Assembly: GCF_002099425.1 (NCBI RefSeq)
Contig: NW_018344001.1
Location: 3,558,001-3,622,000 of the forward strand
Direction: 5' to 3'
DNA from: Phascolarctos cinereus
Taxonomy: Eukaryota > Chordata > Mammalia > Diprotodontia > Phascolarctidae
Length of the DNA stretch: 64,000 nt
In this document: positions 55,130 to 64,000 of the stretch, piece by piece
Numbering within the stretch: the first letter of the stretch is position 1
Layout of the letters: every line of letters starts with the position of its first letter
The notes under the pieces: model-generated
What the model saw: the letters and a program-made list of their open reading frames with translations, nothing else
Told to the model about the DNA's origin: nothing
Databases searched by the model: none
Program-made: the position numbers and the translations under genes

Positions 55130-58100
55130 ACCTTGTGAATTGTGGGCATTATCTGTTCCACTGATGTGCTGCTCTATTTCTAGGTCAGTACAAAATTGTT
55201 TTGATGACTACACTTTGCAATGTAGCTTGCTATCTTCTACTGCTGGATCACCTTCTTTCACATTTTTTTTCTTCTTGATCTTTTGTTCTTCCAGATAAAT
55301 TTTGTTATTATTTTTTAGCTTTATAAAATACTTCTTTGGTAGTTTGACTGGTATAGCACTGAATAAGTGAATTAATTTAGGTAGAATTGTCATTTTATTA
55401 TATTGGCTTTGGTGACCCATGAGCAATTAATATTTCTCCAGTTTATATCGGTCTTTATTTGTATGAAGAGTGTTTTGTAATTGTATTCATATAGTTGCTG
55501 GGTTTATCTTAGCAAGTAGGCTCCCAAGTATTTTATACTATCTGCTGTTATTTAAAATGGAATTTCCCTTTCTATCTCTTCTGGATTTTGTGGTAATATA
55601 CAGAAATGCTGATGATTTATGTGAGTTTATTTCACAGTCTGCAACTTTACTGATGTTAATTGTTTCAACTAGTTTTTTAGTTTATTCCCTCAAGTTTTAT
55701 CATATATCATCTGCAAAGAGTGATGCTTTTGTTTTCTCATTGCCTATTTTTATTTCTTAAATTTATTTCTCTTGTCTTATTGCTACAGCTAACAACTCTA
55801 GGATAATATTGAATAATAATGGTAATAATGGACATCCTTGTTTCACTCCTGATGTTATTGGGAAGGCTTCTACTTTATTCCCATTACTGATAATGCTTAC
55901 TCTTAGTTTTACGTAGATATTACTTATCATTTTAAGAAAGGCTCTATCAATTCCTATGCTTTCTAGTGTTTTTAATAAGAATGGGCATTGAATTTTGTCA
56001 GTTTTCTTAATCTGATATAATCATAATTTTTGTTGTTTTCATTATTGATACAGTCAATTATGCTGATAATTTTCCTAATAATGAGGCAGCCCTGCATACC
56101 TAGTATAAATCCCACCTTGTCAGAGTGTATGATATGTGTGATATATTTTTGTAATCCCCTTGCTAATATTTTATTTAAAATTTTCTCATTGAATCTCATT
56201 AACAAAATTAGACTACTTTTTTTTCTTTTTTTTCTCCATGTTTTAGGTGTCAAACGATATTTGTGTAATAAAAGGAATTTGGGAGGACTCCTTCTTTACT
56301 TATATTTTTTAAATGCTTTATATAGTATTGGGATTGATTGTCCCTCAAATATTTGGTAGAATCCCCTTTTAAATCTATCTGGTCCTAAGGATTTTTTTTC
56401 CTCTTATTGAGCTCATTTAGGTTTGTTCATTTTTTTTTCTACTATTTTTTTTTAGTTGCATGCCCACTTCATTTTCTCTCTCTTTCTTATTGATGTATAC
56501 TTTAAGAAAAATAAATTTTCACTTAAGTACTGTTTTGGCTGCATCCACAAATTTTGGAGTGCTGTCTCATTGCTGTTATCTTCTTTAATAAAAATAATTT
56601 ATTGTTTCTTTGACCCCCTTATTCTTTGATATTTGATTATCTAGTTTCCAATCAACTTTTAATCTGTGCTTCTATGGCCCCTTATTAAATATAACTTTTA
56701 TTGCATTGTGGTCTGAAAGGGATGCATTTAATATTTCTACTTTTCTGCTTTTGGTTGTGAGGTTTTTATTCCATAAGGTATGGTCAATTTTTGTGAAGAT
56801 GGCACATATAGGGAAAAACGGTATACTCCTTTCTGTTCCCATTCAGTTTTCTCCAGAGTTTAGCATATCTGAATTTTCTGAGATTCTATTCATCTCCTTC
56901 ACTTATTTATTTATTTTATGGTTGGATTTATCTAGCTCTGAAAGGGGAATTTGAGATCCCTCACTAGTATAATTTTACTGTCTACTTCCTCCTATACTTT
57001 AACTTTTCCTTTTTTTAATTTTTTTAACTTTCCCTTTAAGAAATTAGATGAAATGCCATCTGATGCATATATGTTTAGTATTGATATTACTTCATTGTCT
57101 GTGGTGTCTTTTAGCAAGATGTAGTTTCCCTTATTATCCCTTTTAACTACGTCTATTTTTGCTTTACCTTCATCTGAAATCATGATTACTACCCCTGCCT
57201 TTTGTTTTAACATCAGCAGAAGCACAATCGATTTTTCTCCATCGCCTTATTTGGAACTTCTGTGTGTCTTTCTATTTCAAATGTGTTTCTTGTAAACTAT
57301 AAATTGCTGCATTCTGGTTTATAATCCATTATGATATCCACTTCCATTTTATGGGTGAGTTCATTCCATCTACATTCACAGTTGTGATTGCTAGCTGTTC
57401 TTTTCCTTCCACTCTATTTTCTTCTGTTTATTCTTCACTTTCTCTTTTCATTGTTTATTGTTGTTCAGTCATTTCAGTCATGTCCAACTCTTTGTAACCT
57501 ATTTGGAGTTTTGTTGGCAAAGATACTGGAATGGGTTGTCATTTCCTTTTCCAGGTCATTGGACAGATAAGAAACTGAGGTAAACAGGATTAAATCATTT
57601 GCCCTTGATCACACATGTGGTAAGTGCCTGAGGTCAGATTTGAGCTCAGATCTTCTTTACTCTAGGTCTGGCACTCTATCCATTGTACCACCAAGCTGCC
57701 TCGCTGTATATTTTTTCTCCTTTAAAGTCTTTTTTTTTGTTTCTGAGCACTGCCTTCCTTTATCTTCCCTCCCTTTTATCACTCCTTTCTTTTTCTCATC
57801 CCTTACCCTTCATATGTCTCCACTGGGTAAGATAGATTTTTATTACTGATTGAAGATAGAGAGATGGATAGATAGATTGATAGACATAGATGTAAATATA
57901 TTTCACTCTTTCAACTAAGTCAGATGTGAGTGAGGTTCAACATTGCCTTACCCCCCCTTTCCCCTCTATTGCAAAAGCTCGTCCTTGTGCACCTCTTTTA
58001 TGAGAGATAATTTCCCCCAGTCTTCCCTTCCCTTCCCCCTTCTCCAAGGGGATCCCTGATTGTCATCTGTCCATTTTTTTAATGTAATCCCATATAATTG

Positions 58101-59030
58101 GCTCACTTATGCACCCTCTTCCTAAGTAGAATCTTTCTAACTGCCCTAATAATGACATTTTTAGAAGATACATGTATCATCTTCCCATATAGAAAGATAA
58201 ACAGTTTAACCCCACTGAGTCCCTTATTTCTTTCATTTTTATCTTTTTATGCTTCTCTTGTATGTTTTATTGAAAGTCTAATTTTCTATTCAGCTCTGAG
58301 TTTCTCATAATGAATGCTTGAAAGTCTTCTAGTTTATTAAATATCCATTTTTCCCCTGAAGTATTGTATTCATATTTGCTGGATAGGTTATTCATTGTTG
58401 TAATCCCAGCTCTTCTGCCCTCAAAAATGTATCCCAAGTCCTCTGGTCCTTTAATGAGGTAACTGCTAAATTTTATGTGGTCCTGACTAGTACCCCATTA
58501 TTTATTTAGACTACTTCTGGCTGCTTGAAGTCTTTTTTCTCTGGGAGCTTTGGAATTTCCCTATAATATTCCCAGAATTTTCATTTGGGGATCTTTTTCA
58601 AGTGATGATTGATGTATTCTTTCAATTTGTATTTTACCCTATGGTTTGATGATATTTGGGCAGTTTTCCCTGAAAATTTCTTGAAATAGGTTATTTAGGC
58701 TCTTTTTTAAATCATGGCATTCAGGTAGTCCAAGAATTCTTAAATTATCTCTTCTCAATCTATTCCCATATCATTTGTTTTTCCTATGAGATAGTTCACA
58801 TTTTCTCTTATGTTTTCATTCTTTTGATTTTGTTTTATTGTTTCTTGATATCTCATGGAGTCATTAACTTAAACCTGCCCAATTGTAATTTTTAAGGAAT
58901 TCTGTTCTTCAGTGAGCTTTTGTAACTCTTTTTCCATTTGCCCAATTCCATTTTAGAGAGGTATTTTCATCAGTTAGGTCTCCTACTTCTTTTTCCACTT
59001 GATCAATTTTATACATGAACAGGAATTGCT
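55130..59030 (-). mobile_element. LINE-1, ORF1 through RT, minus strand, lacking its 3' end
   Basis: On the minus strand from high to low coordinates: an ORF1-like part (58500-59030), a spacer, then the endonuclease (frame 56992-57225 reads AGVVIMISDEGKAKIDVV, VKRDNKGNYI and SILNIYASDG). The RT motif GMQG and its flank lie near 56090, the FADD active site at 55715-55726, and NLLF-type ORF2 text runs to 55150. It stops inside ORF2 near 55130 with no 3' UTR or poly(A). A SINE splits it at 57455-57703. Frames are degraded. Confidence 0.88.
57455..57704 (-). repeat. MAR1-like CORE-SINE with Bov-B-type tail, minus strand, nested in L1
   Basis: 'ttgttgttcagtcatttcag', 'ttgttggcaaagatactgga' and 'tctatccattgtaccaccaa'. 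L1 sequence continues on both sides. Confidence 0.93.
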
Positions 59031-59031
59031 T

Positions 59032-60990
59032 TCACGATGTTCCCTACATGTTGTCAATCCAGCCTTCACTTGAATTCTCCTACTGATAAGAAACTCAGCA
59101 TTTCGCCAGGGAGTCCATTTTATTTGGGGGCAGCTCTGTTATTTTTTTTTGTTATTTTTTTGTTTTGTTTTGTTTTGTTTTCTCTCCATGTCAAGCTAAA
59201 AGTTGTCTCCATGACTTCCATCTATCCCCCTTAGTTCTGATTGATAGAGCTAAGCAAATAAATCTCATCTCATTTCCACATGTTAGTCCTCCCAGTCCTT
59301 GAAAAAAAAAAAAACTTAGTATGTGCCCATATGTTTTCTTTTCTAAGTCTAGCCATCTTCAGATCCCTCAACTGATCCTGTTTTGCACAGTTTCAAGGGC
59401 CCTCAATAAAACAGTTGCCCTTCTCCAGAAGTTCTACAGTTTTTCAAAGTCCTTCCTATATAGTGGCTTCTGCAACTGAACAATACTTTGTGAGTTGTCT
59501 AACCAGTATAAATGAAAGCAGGGCTCTCACCTTTCCAATTCAGGATGCTATGATTCTTCTAATACAATCATACATTTCATTATTTATTTATTCATTCACT
59601 CATCTATTTTTTTTTCTTGCTTTTACATTCACATAGCACTGTTGCCTCATTGTTATTACAATCCCCTAAACTCTCAGTTAGTTTTTTTTCCCCACACAAG
59701 GTGTTTCACAGATACACTTCTCTCATCCTATATTCATGTAGGTGATTTGTAAACTCAAGTGTAGAAGAGGAGGACTTAACCCTTATCCACTGCATTTCAT
59801 CTAATAAGATTCAGTACATTCTTATAGTCCATTGAGGTCCTTTTGGATGAATTTCTCATGCAACATATGGTTTATTTCTCCCAGTTTTGTGTAATTTGCC
59901 AATTTGATAAGTGTGGCACATATTTCCTAGCCCAAGTCATTGATAAAAATGCATAACAGCACAAAGCCAAACAAGACCTCTGGGCTGTGCCATTAGTCAT
60001 CGTACTTTGGGTTTAAATTGATTCATTAATTAAAAAAAAAAAGCTAAGTGTCAAGTCATTTACCCAGTTCTGAATGCCCCTACCTGAAGCATTAGCTATC
60101 CTATATTTCGTTATTTTGGGCAAAGGGACTTCATGAGACACTTTCTCCAATGTTTTGCCAAAATCTAGCGAACGTCATGACCATCTTTCAATCTGTTAAT
60201 TCTGGTAACAGTCAAAGCAGGAAATTAGACTTATTGGTTAATTGCTTATTTTTGGTGAAAACACAAAGGCCTTTATTAATCACTGCTTTCCTTTCTACAA
60301 GCACACAAATTATCCCTTTAATAATTTATGCCCCCAGAATGTTAATAGAACCTCAACTCCAGTGTTTGAAGAGTTTTCCTTTATTTGAAAGTTGTCATTC
60401 CATTTACCTTTCTGCAATTCTGCAGTTACTCTCCCAGTCTCTATGATTGTACCAAGATTTCAACTTTCATAAGGGCAGAGACCCTTTTTCGCCTCTTTGT
60501 GTCTTCAGAGCTTAGCACTGTGCCTGGCACGTGGTAGGTGCTTAATAAATTCTTGTTAACTTGATTGGATAATGCCTCACCATTACTCCTGTTTCTTGAT
60601 GTGTTTGTTTGTTTGTTTTTTATAGCACTATTGGAGGTAGTTGTCCCTGAGTGGTGACTTGAAATCATTTAGTGCAGCCAAGGTCCTCTATCACCATGTC
60701 ATATTTCAGTTACTTGTTAACTACTGTTATTCTATCCTCAGGCCAAAGAAGGTTGTCTTTGATAAAAGAAGAATTAAGTAATTTGCCCTCTCTTGGTTGC
60801 CTATAATATGTCCAACAACCCTGCACAGTAATATAATTCTTCTCATGGTCTTCCTCCTGACTGAAATATGACTTTGAAACTGTTCTTTTCCTTGCTGTCC
60901 TTTTTAATCATTTATCATGACTACAATATGTCGATTCTATGTCAGTTTTATGATATAAAGACATTATCCATTTCTTCTCTGACTACATAA
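59032..60990 (-). mobile_element. Long L3/CR1 LINE, RT to 3' UTR, minus strand
   Basis: Antisense CR1/L3 text runs in order: 3' UTR (59040-59830), 'ctaataagattcag' (59800), the degenerate active-site region 'gtgtaatttgccaatttgat' (59890-59909), 'caagtcattgataaaaatgc', the D-F-S-K-A-F region near 60160, 'taatttatgcccccagaatg', and 'gtggtgacttgaaatcattt' (60653). An L2 3' end lies inside at 60465-60565. Ancient, non-functional. Confidence 0.8.
60465..60567 (+). repeat. L2 LINE 3' end inside L3/CR1
   Basis: 'cttcagagcttagcactgtg', 'cctggcacgtggtaggtgct' and 'taataaattcttgtt'. Confidence 0.88.
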
Positions 60991-61019
60991 TAGGACTTTC
61001 TCTTTCATATGTTATCTGC

Positions 61020-61545
61020 TCCGGTCAGACAGTATTTGGAGAGCTGTGTTCAAGTTCAGATGCCATATTTTAGGAAGCACTTAGAGTCCTCCAGAAGATG
61101 GTTACCAGAATAAAGAATATAAAGGCCACTTCATATTATGATGACTCGAAGGAACTGAGGACATTTAGTCTGGAGACAGTTTTTACAGAAGTGTGAAGGT
61201 GAGGAGAGGGCATGGTAGCTGTCTTATAGTATTTGAAAAGCTCCCACTTTGAACAAGGAATAAACATGCTATGCTTGGCCCAGAGTGCAGGACAAAAAAC
61301 AATTATGTGGATATTCTACAGAAAATTTTGACTTATTATAAGATAAAATCTTTCAAAAAATCATAATTAGATAAAGGTGGGATGGGCTGCCTCAGAAGGT
61401 AGTATGCGCCCCATTGCTGTAAGACATGGAGCAAACTTACGTGACTACTTGTTCCGGATGTCACAGAGATTCTTTGAGTGTGTGATGATCAAACCAGCCT
61501 GTGAGGTTTCTTCCACAGCTAAGATTCTTTGATTTCATGACCTGT
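61020..61545 (+). mobile_element. L3/CR1 3' part, plus strand
   Basis: 'gtcagacagtatttggagag', 'cagaagatggttaccagaat', 'ggaactgaggacatttagtc', 'gatgggctgcctcagaaggt' and 'cttccacagctaagattctt'. Head-to-head with the preceding minus-strand copy. Confidence 0.8.
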
Positions 61546-61634
61546 ACTTAGTTAATTAAATCTCAATTCATTTTATTTAAGATGGAAAACACATTAACAT
61601 GCAAAATGTATATACTATTAGATAGGCAAATACA

Positions 61635-61661
61635 GAAAGAGAGAGAAAGAGAGAGAGAGAA
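61635..61661. repeat. (GA)n microsatellite
   Basis: GA dinucleotide run with A interruptions. Confidence 0.9.
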
Positions 61662-61788
61662 GGTACTTACCCCTGGGGAGCTTACATTCTATTGTGAGTG
61701 AAGTAACATATAGACTGTATAAATCTAAGTGCTTTATAATTATCTTCTCATTTAAGACTCATAACAAAACTAAAGGTAGGTGCATTTA
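61662..61788 (-). repeat. L2 and MIR scraps, minus strand
   Basis: 'tggggagcttacattctatt' (L2 3' end type), then 'aagtgctttataattatctt' and 'ctcatttaagactcataaca' (MIR type). Confidence 0.55.
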
Positions 61789-61789
61789 T

Positions 61790-62424
61790 TGCACTTTGGC
61801 CCAGCAATACCATTACTATGTCTATATTCTAGAGATAAAAGGAAAAGCACAAGAAAAATACTTATATGCACAAAAACATTTTAGAACTCTTTTTGTAGTG
61901 GCAAATAATTGGAAACAGAGGATGTCCATCAATTGGGAAGTGGCTGAACAAGTTATGGTATATGAATGTGATGAAATACTATGGTATTATAAGAAATAAT
62001 AAGCCAGATGGTTTCAGAAAAATCCAGGGAAGACTTATATGAACTGATGCAAAGTGAAGTGAGCAGACCCATGAGAACAATGTACCAGCACCATTATAGA
62101 GATAATCAACTGTGAAGGACTTAGTAATCCTGATTAATACAATAATCTACCACAACTCTAAAGGATTCATGCTCTAAAACTACTCCAGAGGTTGAAATGA
62201 TAGATTCAGATTGCGGATTGAAACATTTCCTTTATTTTTCTTACTCTTCCTCCCCACCCCAAATGTGACTAATGCAGAATTGTGTTTTGAATGACTTTAT
62301 ACGCGTACTGTGTATCATATTTCTTGCCGTCTCAATGAGTAGGAGAGGAGTGGATGGAAAGAGAGAAATTGGAACTAAAAACTAACTAAATAAGTAAATG
62401 AATATCAATTGATTAAAAAAAAAA
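61790..62424 (+). mobile_element. LINE-1 3' end, plus strand
   Basis: A forward frame (to 61999) reads FVVANNWKQRMSINWEVAEQ, the ORF2 C-terminus. 'ccatgagaacaatgtaccag' and the 3' UTR follow, ending in an A-run (62415-62424). 5'-truncated at about 61790. Confidence 0.88.
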
Positions 62425-62574
62425 GGTAGGGCATCAAGTTAGCTGAAGTTTCTCTTTTCCTATATAATCCCAAAAGAAATATTATCCTTTCAGTTCAACT
62501 TAATCTCAAGGCACTCCCAACTTGAAATGATAAATAATAATAGTGCTTAGCGGTATAATTATTCATTTGATAGG

Positions 62575-62735
62575 TTGATAGGGCATGTACAGTGGAAAGA
62601 ATGCTGTACTTGAAGTCCTATGAACTAAGTTCAGATCCAGGGTGGAAACTCCATGTGTGTATGTCCTTCAGTGAGTAGTAACTTTACCTCTCTGGGACTC
62701 AGTTTCCTCAACAGTACAATGAAAGTATTGAACCA
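62575..62735 (+). repeat. CORE-SINE, diverged
   Basis: 'tacagtggaaagaatgctgt', 'gggactcagtttcctcaaca' and 'gtacaatgaaag'. Confidence 0.72.
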
Positions 62736-62815
62736 GAATATAAGAATGCCAGTTCCTTGAAGGTAGGGATTGTTTTAGTCTTTGTGTATTTATCACCTGA
62801 CATAGTGCCAGAGTA
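62736..62815 (+). repeat. L2 LINE 3' end
   Basis: 'gccagttccttgaaggtagg' and 'tatttatcacctgacatagt'. Confidence 0.7.
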
Positions 62816-62911
62816 ACTGGACTTATGCACAACATTTGCTATTTCTTCACTTACCATAACTGATGGTTCCACATACGGATGATGTGGTGCTGGCTGGTGG
62901 AGAACCTGCAT

Positions 62912-63014
62912 TTTCTTACCCAGGATCCCACAGCTAGTAAGTGTCTGAGTCCAGATTTGAACTCAGGAAGATGAGTCTTCCTGACTTCAAGCCTGGCGCT
63001 CTATTTATTGCCAC
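62912..63014 (-). repeat. CORE-SINE head/CORE, minus strand
   Basis: 'cccacagctagtaagtgtct', 'gtccagatttgaactcagga' and 'agcctggcgctctatttatt'. Confidence 0.83.
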
Positions 63015-63017
63015 ATT

Positions 63018-63375
63018 ATCGTCTCCATTTTCCACATAAGAAAACTGGGGCTCAGAGCGGTTCAGTGGCTTGCTTACAGTAATATAGCTGGTAAATGGAG
63101 GGATGTGGGAATAGACTCAGGTCATGTCTTTCCAATTCTTGTATTTCTTTGAGTCTATCGTACTACATCCAAGTAACTTTAAGTCATACTCTCAGAGAAT
63201 ATTAAGGCTTAAAAATGATTTGTTCTCGCAACAACTCTTTGAGGAAGGGAGTGCAAGTATTGTTAATATCATTTTACAGATAAGAGACTAAGGCTGTGTC
63301 CCTTGGCCAGGATGACAAAACTAGGAAGTATCAGAAATAGGATCTGAATTCTGTGCCTTCTGACTTGAAACATTT
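63018..63375 (-). repeat. Two MIR copies, minus strand
   Basis: First 63018-63140 ('ttttccacataagaaaactg', 'gggctcagagcggttcagtg'). Second about 63185-63375 ('gcaacaactctttgaggaag', 'cattttacagataagagact', 'ctgtgccttctgacttg'). Confidence 0.72.
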
Positions 63376-63491
63376 TTATCCCACCATCAGCCCTACCATA
63401 TGTGCTGCCTCTGAGCCCAGAGGAAAGATCTCTAGGACTTTAATTTGACATATTTTATAGCCTAAAGGCCCCTGAGCTTTGACATCTTCTC

Positions 63492-63740
63492 AGTCAGTAG
63501 GTGGATAGAGTGGTGGGCCTGGAGTCAGAAAGAACCGAGTTCAAATGCAGCCTCAGATATTTACTGGCTGTGTGACCCTGGACAAGTCACCTAACCTTAT
63601 TTGTCTCAGTTTTGTCATCTGTAAAAATGAGCTGGAGAAGGAAGTGGCCAACCACTTCAGTATGTTTGCCAAGAAAACCCTGAAAGTGGCCATGAAGAGT
63701 CAGACACAACTAAAAAATGACTAAACAGCAACAGCAGCCA
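63492..63740 (+). repeat. MAR1-like CORE-SINE with Bov-B-type tail
   Basis: 'gtaggtggatagagtggtgg', 'tgtgtgaccctggacaagtc', 'gtttgccaagaaaaccctg' and 'gaagagtcagacacaact', ending 'aacagcaacagcagc'. Confidence 0.93.
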
Positions 63741-63794
63741 CTAAACCCTTCCGACTTCTAGCCACACCTCAGCAGCACTGGCTCGTTTGGTTTG

Positions 63795-63910
63795 TCTCCC
63801 CCAGTCTGAGGGTAGATTCCTCAAGAACAGGGACTTGCTCACTTTTTCTGTTTCTGTCCTCACTGTTTAGCACACTGCCTAGGACGTAGAAAGTGCTTCA
63901 TATACACTCT
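63795..63910 (+). repeat. L2 LINE 3' end
   Basis: 'gattcctcaagaacagggac' and 'tagcacactgcctaggacgt'. Confidence 0.75.
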
Positions 63911-64000
63911 TCCTTTTCCTCTCTCCTTTTTCTCCTCTCTCTTTCTCTTTCACCCAGACATCTATTCATCTGGCCATCATGTTTGTTTTCATTCATCCGT

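Noticed and set aside
55470-56954. Plus-strand frames of 82-109 codons, some hydrophobic and membrane-like
   Set aside because: Antisense frames of the minus-strand L1; the hydrophobic look comes from complementing an A-rich coding strand.
1-64000. A previously undescribed gene system (defence, biosynthetic or mobile cassette)
   Set aside because: No intact multi-gene arrangement exists. The content is decayed retroposons, microsatellites, one host pseudogene fragment and unassigned non-coding DNA.

Overview
The window looks like marsupial nuclear DNA: AT-rich, CpG-poor and gene-free, and built mostly from layers of interspersed repeats. The assignment to a marsupial rests on three things recognised from memory, with no database search: many CORE-SINEs of the tRNA-headed 'ggcagctaggtggcacagtgg' type with Bov-B-like (CAA)n tails (MAR1-like), marsupial-type LINE-1 copies, and abundant old L2, MIR and L3/CR1 copies. 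An American versus an Australian marsupial cannot be told apart here.

No intact protein-coding gene, tRNA, rRNA or CRISPR array was found. The open reading frames in the window are either short chance frames, frames running through microsatellites, or decayed LINE reading frames. The one recognisable host-gene sequence is a GC-rich fragment at about 4466-4966. It reads in one frame as the proline-rich middle of Capicua (CIC), with three in-frame stops, so it is a pseudogene fragment.

Layout. 0-5 kb: two opposed L1 copies, an LTR-like block ending in poly(A), the CIC fragment and a MIR. 5-9 kb: an unassigned AT-rich stretch, a large palindromic ATGT/ACAT satellite-like locus, a plus-strand L1 reverse-transcriptase fragment and a SINE. 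9-18 kb: SINEs, an L2 copy, an LTR-like element, and single-copy stretches including a conserved-enhancer-like segment near 17.3-17.7 kb. 18-31 kb: L3/CR1, L2 and MIR copies on both strands and an L1 3' end. 31.5-35.1 kb: a long L3/CR1 LINE (endonuclease through 3' end), split by two SINEs and a 650-bp polypyrimidine array. 35-49 kb: L2 minus strand with recognisable reverse-transcriptase landmarks, SINEs, an old direct-repeat pair and a perfect hairpin. 49-55 kb: L3, MIR, L2, and a probable hAT MITE. 55-61.5 kb: a 3.9-kb minus-strand L1 lacking its 3' end, abutting a minus-strand L3 and then a plus-strand L3. 61.5-64 kb: an L1 3' end, MIRs, a Bov-B-tailed SINE and L2.

No operon-like or defence-like system is present. 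The most useful leads are the CIC pseudogene fragment, the A/A'/A inverted-direct repeat at 6.4-6.85 kb, the polypyrimidine expansion inside a LINE reverse-transcriptase region, two single-copy segments that look like conserved non-coding DNA, and the direct-repeat pair at 41.3/44.8 kb. Boundaries of old repeats are approximate, usually within about 20-50 bases.
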